From NCBI GenBank assembly GCA_028554795.2, contig CM068825.1, positions 95,404,451 to 95,468,450 of the forward strand: a DNA stretch of 64,000 nucleotides. Direction: 5' to 3'. The first letter of the stretch is position 1. The number at the start of each line of letters is the position of its first letter. This document shows, piece by piece, positions 42,222 to 53,778 of the stretch. This stretch comes from Sinohyriopsis cumingii (lineage: Eukaryota; Mollusca; Bivalvia; Unionida; Unionidae). The position numbers and the translations under genes were made by a program. The notes beneath the pieces were generated by a model that saw only the letters and a program-made list of their open reading frames with translations, was not told where the DNA came from and did no database searches.

Positions 42222-42896
42222 ATGTATAGAGATATGAATATAATTGATTTTTCGGCGACTAAAACGAGAGAACCAGTTAAGCATGTTGCAGCGTTACCAA
42301 ACTCGATCCGGATGATTATCATCGGACCATCTGGATCCGGCAAGACGCAATTGTTACTCAATTTAATAATGAGATGGATGAAGTGGGATAAGTTGTATTT
42401 AATCGCCCCTAGCGTGGATGATCAACGATGCTACGAGGTGTTGAAAGATTTTAACGAGAATGCATCAGCGATCGCTGAAAAAAATGTTATTGAGTTTATT
42501 ACAGATATCAATGATGCACCAGGTATTGATGATATTGATGGCGACGTTAACAATCTAGTCGTGTACGATGATGTTATGTTAGACAATCAAAAAAACCCAG
42601 CTAGGATATTTTCCAGAGGCAGGCATAAAAACACCGACGTGATATATGTCACTCAACGATACACTCAGATTCCAAAAGTAATCAGAGACAACTGTAATAT
42701 TCTTGCTGTATTCAACGGCGTTGATACACACACGCTACGAAATATTTGGCAGACATGGTGCGGCGGTGACATGGACTTTAATGGTTTTCGAAACTTTTTT
42801 AGTCATGCTCAGTCGACCCCACATGGATTTGTAACGATAAATTTACATGACCCTCGGACACGATATCGTATCGGACTTGACCAAATATTCGGTTAA
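42222..42896 (+). CDS. Genome-packaging ATPase (FtsK/HerA, A32-like)
   Basis: 224 residues from ATG 42222 (or ATG 42234, 'MNIIDFS'). Walker A 'GPSGSGKT' (35-42), Walker B 'LVVYDDV' (112-118), then 'YVTQRYTQIPKVIRDN' (142-157) with the Gln sensor and an Arg that fits the arginine finger. This is the small A32-type packaging ATPase of the PRD1-adenovirus lineage and of Polintons; it pumps the linear genome into preformed capsids. It is the only virion-assembly gene on the plus strand and lies at the far right, ending one base before the inverted repeat. Five bases separate its first ATG from the zinc-ribbon start. All motifs intact. Confidence 0.95.
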   Translation: MYRDMNIIDFSATKTREPVKHVAALPNSIRMIIIGPSGSGKTQLLLNLIMRWMKWDKLYLIAPSVDDQRCYEVLKDFNENASAIAEKNVIEFITDINDAPGIDDIDGDVNNLVVYDDVMLDNQKNPARIFSRGRHKNTDVIYVTQRYTQIPKVIRDNCNILAVFNGVDTHTLRNIWQTWCGGDMDFNGFRNFFSHAQSTPHGFVTINLHDPRTRYRIGLDQIFG

Positions 42897-43177
42897 ATTG
42901 TAAATAACCACTTAGCAGCAGGGGGGGCGATGACATCGACGCGGTCGTCGCTGTGCTTACCGGACGCTGACGACGCTGGGGATCGGCGCGCAGAAGGTGT
43001 TAATTAAACCAAATGACGTCCGGACAATTGTCGATTTGGCCCCTCGACGATGACAACGACGACGACGTCGTTTTTTTTTTACCAGGCGCTGACGACACTA
43101 GATCGTTGAGTTGCAGAAAGTAATAATTAAGCAAAATAACGATTGGACAAAATGTCCGATTCGCCCCCTCTGCTGCT
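42897..43177 (-). repeat. Right terminal inverted repeat, 281 bp
   Basis: Reverse complement of the left repeat with a 23-bp longer middle part around 43020-43060. That extra part resembles the outer tip region, so the right copy keeps the fuller second tandem unit and the left copy has lost bases. It ends ...CTGCTGCT next to GTTGG. Confidence 0.97.
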
Positions 43178-43182
43178 GTTGG
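43178..43182. repeat. Target-site duplication, right copy
   Basis: GTTGG, identical to 28776-28780. Confidence 0.85.
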
Positions 43183-43439
43183 ACCTACCTTACTAATGTC
43201 TTTCTTTCATAAAAAGGGCCTACCTGACTAACGTCTTTTTTCAATAAAAAACATTACAGAACTAATTCTTGGCTATGATTTTAGATTATGTATTAAGATT
43301 ATTATTATTTGGAGGTAAACATGTTTACATGGATGTGTGGGAGCAAATTTCTGTCGATCTATGAAAAGCACATTAGTTTGGGGCCAGAGAACAATTAATT
43401 TCACGTCGGGTCCATTGAGACATTGTACACATCAGGTCC

Positions 43440-45345
43440 ATTGACATGAGGGCTATGAAGCAGAGGTCAGGGTCAAAGCCGTTAAGAGCCACGACTTCGC
43501 CCATAAACAATTTGATACCTGGCGAGTTGAGGAAACTTCAAGAGGAAGATTTGTCTTCAACAAGGTATGTAGATACACAAAAGATGGGTCCATATGGAAA
43601 TTGCCAGACGGTGAGGTAAAGTTCGCAACGAAATGCAGTTTTTGTACCGGTACACCACAAAAGGGACCAATACTCTCAAACAAGTTGTTGTGCCCATAGC
43701 AAAGTGAGCAGAAGTGCTTAGGCTGGCACATGAGGGTCTACTTGGAAGCCACATGGGCATGGTGAAGACCAGAGACATGTTGGTGAGGGAGTTCTACTGG
43801 CCAGGTGTGTACAGGGATGTTTGGAGGTTTTTTTGTCGTGCAACAAGTGTCAGCGGGTGGCACCTAAGACCTTTCTCGAGGGTGGTGATGGACCAGTAGT
43901 AGGTCCGATAAAGCCGGTGGCAGAAAGCAGTAATCGTTATATACCAACAATAGTAGATTACACCACCTAGTACCCGGAGGCTGTGGCCTTGAAGAACATT
44001 GACTCAGTCATGGTGACTGAGGCCTTGTTAGGAGTTTGGTCAAGAGTTGGTGTTCCTGAGGAGATACTGATTGACCCAGGGGATGCAATTCGTGAGCCAG
44101 GTGATGGAAGAGGTAAATAGATTACTGTCCAATAGACACCTGACGACTACCCCATATCTCCCACAGTGCAATGGTTTGGTGGAGCGTTTCAATGGAACAT
44201 TGAAACAGGCCATGAAGAAGCTCTGTGAAGGTTGACCCAGGGATTGGGATCGATACCTTCACACGAAACTTTTTGAATATCGAGAGGTACCACAGGCTAG
44301 TTTTGGATTTTTGCCTTTTGAATTAGTCTATGGGAGGACAGTCAGGGGACCCATGGCTGTATTAAAGCAATTATGGATGGATGAACAAGTATCTGAGGAA
44401 AAGCGCACAACTTACCAATATGTTGTTGATCTCTGCAACAAGCTGGAAGAGATTTCTAAATTGGCTCAGGAGACTCTCTGTGATGCAAGGGGGTGTCAAG
44501 TCAAATACTAAAATAAAAAGATGAAGGAATGTCACTTCGAGGTGGGTGACAAGGTGTTGTTGTTGCTGCCATTAGAGCACAACAAACTTCAAGTCTCAAA
44601 GAGGGGACCTTTCATGGTAACGGAGAAAAAGGGTGGCAGAACTACCATATCCAGGTAGGAGACAAGGAGAAGCTGTACGACATAAATCTCCTGAAATGTT
44701 ACAGTGAAAGAGAGACACCCATAGAGTTCATGGTTGCTACGGTTGTAAATGAAGAACTCTACGACAACAGAGGAGAGGCGGAAGTACTCCCTAGTTGTCC
44801 TTTGATGAGGGAAGAAACCTACGTCAATATTGTCCTTGTCGGGACATTAACCTCAGAGCAACATAAGGAAGTGGAGTCGTTACTCCAAGATTACTCAAGC
44901 GTCTTGACAGAACAACCTGGCAAGACGGAGTTGGAAGAGTTCACCCTGAAGTTACTGGGTGAGAAGCCAGTGAAGTTGAAACCATATCCGCTACCCTATG
45001 TGAAATTTCGAAACTGTCCGAAAGGAAATTCAAGCTATGATAGATTTGGGAGTTACAGAACCAGCTGAGTCAGTGTATAGCTCTCCATATTTGCTGGGGT
45101 GATCAATGTGAAGTATTTTTTGAAAATTGATCTGTCCAAGGAATACATGCAAATTCCAGTTTGAAGTGAAGATAGAGCAAAACTTGCTTTCGCAACTCCA
45201 GATGGGACCTACCAGTGGGTAGCCATGCCATTTGGGGTCCAGAATGCGCCAAGTGTCTTCATGTGTATGATGAGAAAATTACTTGAACCATTAAGGGGAA
45301 CTGGAGTTTCAAACTTCAAGGATGATTTAGTCTTAGCGACAGTGA
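43440..45345 (+). pseudogene. Decayed Ty3/gypsy pol with integrase before reverse transcriptase
   Basis: Broken plus-strand frames. At 43714-43870 'LAHEGLLGSHMGMVKTRDM' and 'FYWPGVYRDVWRF' are the zinc-binding head of a gypsy integrase. Core pieces follow to about 44230 ('YPEAVALKNIDSV', 'GVPEEILID'). At 44311-44700 come 'LPFELVYGRTVRGPM' and a C-terminal 'FEVGDKVLLLLPLEH'. From 44730 the frame has 'EQHKEVESLLQDYSSVL' and 'KPVKLKPYPLPY', the approach to a reverse transcriptase, then 'FLKIDLSKEYMQIPV' and 'YQWVAMPFGVQNAPSVF' at 45115-45260, ending near 'FKDDLVLA', which is the RT active-site region with Asp-Asp. The order IN then RT is that of Gmr1-like gypsy elements, unlike usual Ty3/gypsy. 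Many stops and frameshifts show that it is dead. Confidence 0.82.
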
Positions 45346-46045
45346 CACGTTAACCCCAGATAGTTCTGAAAGGTCAAGGGACACAATTTTGGTGGTAGAA
45401 GCAAGAAACGCTTGAAAGCACAAAAGGTATCTGCATCAAATTTCATGAAATTCGTTGATACCAATATAATGTTTTGCTTGAATTATTTGATAATATGTGC
45501 ATGAATTTATTTTGTTTAAATTCATAGATCAATTCTCTTGATATGAGTATAACTGTGTCAAGTTTATATATATATGAATTCGTACAATAATCTTCTTAAT
45601 GTAAGGTTGTTGAATTGTTTGAATTAGTCGTCTTGTTTGTATAAGAATTAGGTTTTAAGAATTTCATACATTACTCTAGTTAATATGAGTTACGAGAATC
45701 CGTGTGAATTCACCGATCTTAGCAAATTTCATGCATGATAAAGACTTGAGTACATATTGACTGAAATTAACGTTGTTAAGCCATGAAGTGTGATTTCATG
45801 TATGTTAAAGACCTGAATGTGTGTATTTACTGAACATAAGATAGTTTAGCCATGTAATGAATTTCATTCATTCATGTGTATAATTGAGACTAGAATGGAA
45901 CTGTTATATCTTGTGTGTTAATGCAAAGTGATGAATTAGCCATTAAGAAGTACATTAATCTTATGAAACTAGGATTGTTTTGGTCTGCCATGCTTGGGCC
46001 AACTAATAGCTTTGGTATCTGTTTCAATACCGATAGCAAGATCTG
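45346..46045. other. AT-rich DNA after the gypsy RT fragment
   Basis: No RNase H or other retroelement domain is visible. Short 'gaattt' and 'tgtgtgaattca' phrases recur loosely; nothing else supported. Confidence 0.35.
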
Positions 46046-46760
46046 ATAACAAGAGGGGAGTAATGTTCTATTCCCAGTAGAATAACCAACAGAAAATTTA
46101 GGTTGTTCTCTGTTTGTTTTAAAATGGGAAAATAGCTCTTCAGACATATTCCCAGAAGTATCCTCAGATGTACCTACACACTGACGTATCCAAGTATCTG
46201 TGTATCTACATGCTTACACATCCACCTACCCATACAAAGTTTGAGGGCTGAAAGGAGGCGAGACAGTATGGAGGAAAGGGAAAAGGTGAAAGGTCAGAGT
46301 ACATCTATAGTGAAACTGGAGTGAACCAGAGATAAGCAGCTTATGCAGTTGCTTATGCAACTGTACAAAGCAACAACTTTGATTGTTCACTCAATCGTAT
46401 GATGAACTCATTCTATCAGTAAAACAGATTGGCTATTTTTATAAATATGTTTGTGTTTTGAAATTCGGTGAAAGATTTATTCTAAAAAGAAGTGTGTCTT
46501 CCTAATGTATTGCATTATCACCATTGTTTATGTAACTGATTAAATTTTGATTTTTAATGTACGGGAGCTCGAGTCATTCTGTTCTATATATCTGCTCAGA
46601 TCTCTATTTATTCCAGCTGTAAGTTTACTTGATCCGGGCAATACCACTGAGGGCAATCATCTCCTAGACAATGAGAACCAAATAAAGTGCATATCTTGAA
46701 AGAACGTACAATCCGCCAATCAACCCACACCCTTTACAAAGAGTGGGGGCGTTACAAAGG
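46046..46760 (+). repeat. Possible polypurine tract and 3' LTR of the gypsy element
   Basis: A purine run AAGAGGGGAG (46050-46060) is followed by 'taatgttctattcccag', and about 700 bp later 'gagtgggggcgttacaaagg' could close an LTR. An 'aataaa' lies at 46681. No matching 5' LTR was found in the window, so this is only a suggestion. Confidence 0.25.
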
Positions 46761-47465
46761 ATCTGAATTCAGGAAATTTTCCGCTGGGGGTAAAAACTCA
46801 TTATCTACCTGCCCTTACCAAGGTAACTTGCTAAAACTTAAGTAAACAGACCTGACCATGTTTACAAATTTGATGGAAAATTCCTTTAAGATGACAGAAT
46901 ATTTTCAGAAAATGATTATTGTGATTTAGGTCACATGGAGAGATATATGAAGTTGTTTACTTCAGAAATACTCATTCCATACCTTAACATCAGTCACAGT
47001 TGAATCTGTTTTAATTGTGTTCAGCTCAGTGGATTGAATTTAAATCATTCACTGGAATTGCAAAATGCTCATTGATTTAGGACTAATTCACTATTTAGGA
47101 AATATTGTGAATTCGTTCGAGGGAATTTTGGATTATATCATTGTGATACAGCAAGACTGTAAGTACATCAACACTATTGCTGACTATAGGTACATCATCA
47201 CTTTCAAGGTTGGAATTCATTTGAAACACCACTGGAATTCATGCAGAATACTCTATACTTTTGGACTTGCTGTAAAACTTTTATGACTATTTGGGATTTA
47301 ATTTAAAATACTGTAAGTTCATTCTAAAGTTTCACTTTGTCTTCTAGGGCAAGAATTCTCTGCTGAAATTTCCAAAACTTGTCAGTTTTCATTCATTTCT
47401 GTTATTTAGTTTCAGATCATAGAGTCATAATAATTGTTCTTAATGCATAAACTCTATTTTGGATA
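46761..47465. other. Intronic DNA, no feature seen
   Basis: AT-rich with no supported gene. Confidence 0.4.
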
Positions 47466-47469
47466 CTTC

Positions 47470-48345
47470 AAAACTTCCTAATGTATTATAAATAAGGTCT
47501 AAGATATTAGAAGTATGTTTGAATACATTACAAACAAACATATATTCAAAGGTGTTAGAAGTATGTTTTAGCACACCAAAGTATATGTGTAAAAATTATA
47601 TTCTCATGTGTTAGAAGTATGTCTTAACTCACTATTAGTGTAATCTAATGTTACAATTCAGTTTTAATGTACTAAAAGTGTATTCTAATGTGTTAAAATT
47701 GTTTTAACATACCAAAATACATTCTAATAAGTTAGAATTCTTTTTCACACACCAAAGTATATTCTAATGTGTTAGAATAATATTCAAATGTGCTGTAAGT
47801 TTTAACATGCAAAAGTATATTCTACTGTGTTAAAAGTAAGTGTTAACACTAAAAGTATAATCTATTGTGTTAAATGTAAGTGTTAACACTAAAAGTATAT
47901 TCTACGTTGTTAAAAGTAAGTGTTAACACTAAAAGTATATTCTACTGTGTTAAAAGTAAGTGTTAACACTAAAAGTATATTCTGCTGTGTTAAATGTAAG
48001 TGTTAACACTAAAAGTATAATCTATTGTGTTAAATGTAAGTGTTAACACTAAAAGTATAATCTATTGTGTTAAATGTAAGTGTTAACACTAAAAGTATAT
48101 TCTACGTTGTTAAAAGTAAGTGTTAACACTAAAAGTATATTCTACGTTGTTAAAAGTAAGTGTTAACACTAAAAGTATATTCTACTGTGTTAAAAGTAAG
48201 TGTTAACACTAAAAGTATATTCTGCTGTGTTAAATGTAAGTGTTAACACTAAAAGTATATTCTAATGGGTAAGAATTATTTTTTTAACACCCTAAAAGTA
48301 TATTCTAATGTGTCTGAAGTATGTTTTAACACTCAAAAAGTCTTT
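47470..48345. repeat. 40-bp satellite with diverged flanks
   Basis: From about 47815 to 48262, eleven copies of a 40-bp unit, GTGTTAACACTAAAAGTATA plus a variable second half (TTCTACTGTG, ATCTATTGTG or TTCTACGTTG, then TTAAA(A/T)GTAA). The variants recur in ordered runs, a higher-order pattern. Looser relatives extend on both sides. Each unit contains the palindrome GTGTTAACAC. Confidence 0.93.
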
Positions 48346-48535
48346 TCTAATGTGTACGATTCAAGCTTTAACTCATTACTTGCAAAATCCAATGTGTTAG
48401 CTAATCATCTGCTTTACATGATGCAAGAAAACATCCCTCAAAATAATATGACATCAAAGCAAAACATTAACATCATATTAAGGAATTCTAACATCATACC
48501 ATTGTGACATTATTCATTCAAAACAATGCATCCCC

Positions 48536-48625
<90 letters not shown>
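48536..48625. repeat. (TTA)n microsatellite
   Basis: About 90 bp of TTA repeats with few interruptions. No LINE 3' UTR resembling the one at 7540 precedes it. Confidence 0.95.
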
Positions 48626-48742
48626 ATCTTTGTTTTCTAAACAGTACTTTTAATACTTTATTTGCAATATTATGCCAAAGAACTGGAAGCAAAGTGTATT
48701 TCTCAGAGGCACGCAGATGAAGATAACCTGGACTGGTCTATG

Positions 48743-49029
48743 CAGGTATCCTCACTGTGTATAAATACAATATGACCCAGCTCCCACCCACACCCCCAAT
48801 CTTATAAATCTACCAGGTATCCTCACTGTGTATAAATACAATATGACCCAGCTCCCACCCACACCCCCAATCTTATAAATCTACCAGGTATCCTCACTGT
48901 GTATAAATACAATATGACCCAGCTCCCACCCACACCCCCAATCTTATAAATCTACCAGGTATCCTCACTGTGTATAAATACAATATGACCCAGCTCCCAC
49001 CCACACCCCCAATCTTATAAATCTACCAG
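48743..49029. repeat. 71-bp tandem repeat, four near-perfect copies
   Basis: CAGGTATCCTCACTGTGTAT, continuing through a 'ccacccacacccccaat' block, begins at 48743, 48814, 48885 and 48956 with no visible differences. The identity indicates a very recent expansion or an assembly effect. Confidence 0.95.
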
Positions 49030-50050
49030 CAGACATACAGAAAATACTCTCCTTTTGAAATAATCAGGCAGTCAAGCATGTAATTCTGTGTCAAGTGGAT
49101 AGTGATGAAAAGTCAACCCTCTGGGTGCCCAATGATTCCAGACAGTTCTTGTTGTTGCCATGGTAATAAATATTATTCTGTTGTGAAGTATTAATCTAGC
49201 CTAGACTTCATAAATAAATGAGTCAGATTTGCTAATATATCTGCGCCTGTATGCTTAATGAGCAAGGCATGGCCCAATTTATTTATGTATTTATTTTCCA
49301 ATTATCTTCCCATTTACACTGTATATTAAATTTACTCAGTAACATAAATTTACTTATTAGTTTGTAAGCTAGCTTTCTAAGGACAAGGGCCCTTTTATCT
49401 ACTTTTAACCTGAAAAAGATTGCTTTTCAAACCCCAAATTAAATTTAAGAACTTAAAGAATGTTAAAAGCAGCTTCATACAATTTTGTAATGTTTTAAGG
49501 GTTCTTCATGACTTTAATGAAATATCTACCCTTGAGCAAAAGTACTCTAACAAAATGCTCTCATTCTAAAGGTAAGTATTTGTGACTTGACTGTTTTACA
49601 TAAAAAATATTCGAACCCATTTCAAAATGTAATATTCATACACTAACTATTATAAGGTCACTTGAAAATTTGCCAATGGTGAACCCAGTGTTCAGTTTAG
49701 CACAGCGATTTCAAAGTTTGACAGAGGCCTGAGCACGAAACCCAAGGAAGATTTTATTTATCTATTTTGATTATCGTATTAGCCTGTTCAGAATGAAGAT
49801 CAGTAGCCTTACTGTTTTTTATATAAACATAATTAAGTTCAGTAGCTTTAACTTTATCTGTAAAAACATATCACATAGGATTTTCAGTACAAAGTTTTTA
49901 TAGTTAGAAAAAAAGATTCCAATGGAACAGCATGTTTTTTTCTGTCTGATAAAAGCACACCAGCTTTGGCAAACATTCAGATTTTTTTCTCAAAGTGTAC
50001 CTTGTCTTATTTTCTGATTTCTTCATTTATTTACTTTATTATCTTTTCCT
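49030..50050. other. Intronic DNA, no feature seen
   Basis: No gene or recognised repeat. Confidence 0.4.
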
Positions 50051-50055
50051 TATCT

Positions 50056-50083
50056 CTTGTGTGTGTGTGTGTGTGTATATATG

Positions 50084-50167
<84 letters not shown>
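50056..50167. repeat. (GT)n(AT)n microsatellite
   Basis: A short GT run followed by nearly 40 AT dinucleotides. The Tyr-Ile open frames across it are artefacts. Confidence 0.97.
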
Positions 50168-50168
<1 letters not shown>

Positions 50169-50640
50169 TTAAAAACATCAACTTCATAAATTTGTTGTAT
50201 ATATTTTCAGTTTTGTTTATTGTTTTTTTAATTAATCTATTCTTGATTCTTTCTTTAATTAGTTTGTTTAGTTTTTGACAAACAAACGTTTAAAGATTTC
50301 AGTCCCAGTTCTATCTTTGAAGCCTGCCTAATTTTACTGTAACACAAAAAGGGATAAAGTAATCTAATTCTGATAATCTCAGTGGAGTTTTCAGGTCATT
50401 AAGGGGCTTCTTTTTCTTAGCACAGTTATTCTAAGAGTCAATTAGCAGCTTTGACATTCCTGCTGATGGCCATAATCCATGTAACCAATGACAACACTGA
50501 CCACTCTAAACGATGACAACACTGACCACTTGCCTCCAAACAGACCTCAAGGATTTTAAAGAAAAGTTAGGGTTATTAACTTTGTTGTGGCTAATCAAAT
50601 AACCAATTGATCTTCTTATGGACATCCCTGGATATCATCT
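50168..50640. other. Intronic DNA, no feature seen
   Basis: AT-rich; a short direct repeat 'gatgacaacactgaccact' occurs twice at 50485-50530. Confidence 0.4.
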
Positions 50641-50641
50641 A

Positions 50642-50857
50642 CCATACATATTCACTTATAAGTAGTCTCCATCTGCAAACTGCACAGACCGAAATCTGCC
50701 ATCATATAAAATGCCAGTAGATCGGAGTCTATGTTTGTTAGGAGTAATCAATAGAATAAACAAAACAGACCCAGATCCCAACAATATATTATGTGATGGT
50801 GGTTCAGGTTCAATGCTGTTTGCAATTTAACTTGACATATAAATGAATATATACAGT
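50642..50857. mobile_element. MITE family copy
   Basis: Ends 'catattcacttataagtag' and 'acttgacatataaatgaat' are inverse copies; inner blocks match the copy at 24415-24632, with several substitutions. Confidence 0.72.
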
Positions 50858-50974
50858 AGTTCTTCTGACAGCCAGTGACTGGTCAAAATTAATATGATGG
50901 CCATGTTGTCCTTGACAATAGCCATTACAGATTGCTCATACATCTCACCTATGTCCACTTTGACAGCCTCAGCC

Positions 50975-51140
50975 TCTGCTTGACCACCATGGGTATTCAG
51001 AGAAAGCTTACTAGTAGCTTCCCATAGGTCAGTGGTCCTTCCTGGGGTCTTCCCAGTTTCTTCTTCCCCCAAATATACTGGCCACCATATGTAGCCTATC
51101 ATGTGTTAAAATGGGCACTAAACCCACAAAACCAAAGCAA
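50975..51140 (+). mobile_element. SINE family B fragment
   Basis: Body portion with 'agcttactagtagcttc', 'actggccaccatatgtagcc' and 'actaaacccacaaaacc', colinear with 54570-54742. The tRNA-like head is missing or unrecognisable. Confidence 0.65.
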
Positions 51141-51980
51141 ATATATTAACATCATTTGTCTAATATAAAATATAACAATTATTTTTGTATGTGGACAGTT
51201 TGTATGTAATTTAATTTTTGTGGTTTCATACTGTACTGAAAAACCTTTCCAAAGCATATAGTCAACATGCATAAATCTATAATAACTGTAAAATCTGCAA
51301 TACAAACATCACTGACAGTTACCTATGTCTGTAACAGTATCAGATGACAATAAATCATCCACAATACTTTCCTTTATTATATTTATACTGGACAGACCAA
51401 AGTCATTTCATGAATTTAAAAATGGATCTAGTTATGAATTTCTTTAATTGTGGGCCAACATGATGATAAAATTTCTCAAGTATCCCATCTGTTTTTACAG
51501 CCTTACACCTCTTATAGTCTCTAGAACAAGTTAAAAATTTTAAAGCCCAACTTTTCAAAATGTTTCATAGTGAAAATAAAGCCAGTCTATATGCAAAATA
51601 AAAGCAGAGTCTTTGTTTAGAAAAGTTGATCTTCTGTTCTTGCATATACCATGGCACCAGTCTGGGTTTGCTTTAATGACATATCATTAATCAGTACAAT
51701 AATCTTTCTTCTTAAGAAAGCCATTTTGCTGTCCAGCTGTTTTATGGATCATTGCCTCTTTGATGTACTGTCAAACAATGAAGTGTGTAGAGAATGACAA
51801 ATATATTGAACATTAGGAAGAAAACACAACTATGGAATAATCTAAATGGTACCCAAATCACATTAAATCTAAATCATTTGAACCCAATTATGTAAATTAA
51901 AAATCTTTTGGAACCAAATGCATGTTTCCTTACTCTAACTTGGCAGAATACCACACTAATTGTGATAATCTTTCAAATGG
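51141..51980. other. Intronic DNA, no feature seen
   Basis: No gene or recognised repeat. Confidence 0.4.
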
Positions 51981-51984
51981 CCTA

Positions 51985-52945
51985 TCAACAGATTAGAGAC
52001 AACTAAATGACCTATCATCAGAATAGAGATAACTAAATGACCTGTCATCAGAATAGAGATAACTAAATTACCTGTCATCAGAGTAAACTAAATGACCTAT
52101 CATCAGAATAGAGATAACTAAATTACCTGTCATCAGAGTAGAGATAACTAAATTACCTATCATCAGAATAGAGATAACTAAATTACCTATCATCAGAATA
52201 GAGATAACTAAATTACCTGTCATCAGAGTAGAGACAACTAAATGACCTATCATCAGAATAGAGATAACTAAATTACCTGTCATCGGAGTAGAGATAACTA
52301 AATTACTTGTCATCAGAATAGAGATAACTAAATTACTTGTCATCAGAATAGAGATAACTAAATGTCCTGTCATCAGAAGAGAGATAACTAAATTACCTGT
52401 CATCAGAGTAGAGATAACTAAATGACCTATTATCACAATAGAGATAACTAAATTACCTGTCATCAGAGTACAGATAACTAAATTACTTGTCATCAGAATA
52501 GAGATAACTAAATTACTTGTCATCAGAACAGAAATAACTAAATGACATATCATCAGAATAGAGATAACTAAATTACCTGTCATCAGAGTAGATATAACTA
52601 AATGACCTATCATGAGACAACTAAATGACCTATCATCAGAGCAGAGACAACTAAATGACCTGTCATCAGAATAGAGACAACTAAATGACCTATCATCAGA
52701 GTAGAGACAACTAAATGACCTATCATCAGAGTAGAGATAACTAAATGACCTATTATCAGAATAGATAACTAAATGACCTATTATGAGACAACTAAATGAC
52801 CTATCATCAGAGTAGAGACAACTAAATGACCTATCATCAGAGTAGAGATAACTAAATGATCTATTATCATAATAGATAACTAAATGACCTATCATGAGAC
52901 AACTAAATGACCTATCATCAGAGTAGAGATAACTAAATGTCCTTT
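51985..52945. repeat. 30-bp minisatellite array, about 1 kb
   Basis: About 32 copies of a 30-bp unit, AGAGATAACTAAATGACCTA plus TCATCAGAAT, with G/A and C/T variants and some shortened copies. Because the unit is a multiple of three, a 275-codon minus-strand frame runs through it; it is not a gene. Confidence 0.96.
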
Positions 52946-53775
52946 TATTAGATTAGATTCCTACTATCTGACCAGCCTGGTTCAGCTACTTTAGAGTGTT
53001 ATTGGACAAGGCACTGTACTTACTCAAACTGCCTTGGCACTAAATATTCTAATCATGCTGCTGTGTCAAAGCACAAAACCAACCAACCAATCAACTAAAC
53101 AACAAACAACCTATATAACTCCAGATATTCCTCTGAAAATGATAGTAATAGTTTAGAGAATTTTAAAGACATAAAAGATGTGCGAGTTATCCATGTTATC
53201 TGTCCTCTTGTTTTCACAACTTTTAACTGTAGTCACTAATCCACTAAATTATAAAACACTATGATAACATTATTTATGATTGGATATTCTTTGTACTCTT
53301 TATTTTGCCCATTATGCAAAGTGTGATATACTTTCAATGTTCTGTTCTGTTCTTTTCTTTTCTGTTCTTTTTCTATGAATTCTGCGATATACATACAAAA
53401 CTGTTACAAAAACTAGATACAAAAATTGAAAACATTGGTGCTCAGGTAGTAAAAATCTCTACAAGAGATGTTTATTTTCCATAGATGACATTATTACAAT
53501 ATTATGATATTTGGAACATCCTATCTCTCCAATCTAAGTCAAATAACTTCAACTCTCAGAGAGAGACTTGGAGGTAATGATAATGATATTTCCAAAATTT
53601 GAATTTGGCAGAACATCCAGCAAGATATGCAAAAAGTGTTCCTCAAAATGAAAGTTTGACTTTCTAAATAGTATTTAAAAATTTTCAACTATCAAGTAGT
53701 TGCTGGAACATTTTAAAAACAAAATGAAGACAAGATAATTGCAAACAGTATCATACACCCATTTCATTACTTTTT
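52946..53775. other. Intronic DNA, no feature seen
   Basis: No gene or recognised repeat. Confidence 0.4.
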
Positions 53776-53778
53776 CAC

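Larger units (their letters stand above)
28781..43177. mobile_element. Integrated Maverick/Polinton-adintovirus-like element, 14.4 kb
   Basis: Complete element bounded by inverted repeats and a target duplication. It encodes a protein-primed-type family B polymerase, a DDE integrase, an adenain-type protease, a packaging ATPase and jelly-roll capsid proteins, the hallmark set of Polintons and adintoviruses. A fused SF1 helicase, a C-terminal HNH domain and a PLA2 domain add to it. Coding density is above 90 percent and CpG is frequent, unlike the host DNA. Virion genes run leftwards; polymerase and ATPase run rightwards. Two frames are interrupted (the polymerase at 38559 and the zinc ribbon/PLA2 at 42055). 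The perfect target repeat and otherwise open frames suggest a recent insertion. Confidence 0.95.

Noticed and set aside
28781..43177. Adenovirus or herpes-like provirus
   Set aside because: A retroviral-type integrase, inverted repeats with target duplication, and the ATPase/protease/jelly-roll combination place it with Polintons and adintoviruses.
52068..52895. 275-codon minus-strand open frame
   Set aside because: It is the translation of a 30-bp minisatellite whose period is a multiple of three; the protein is a simple repeat with no domain.
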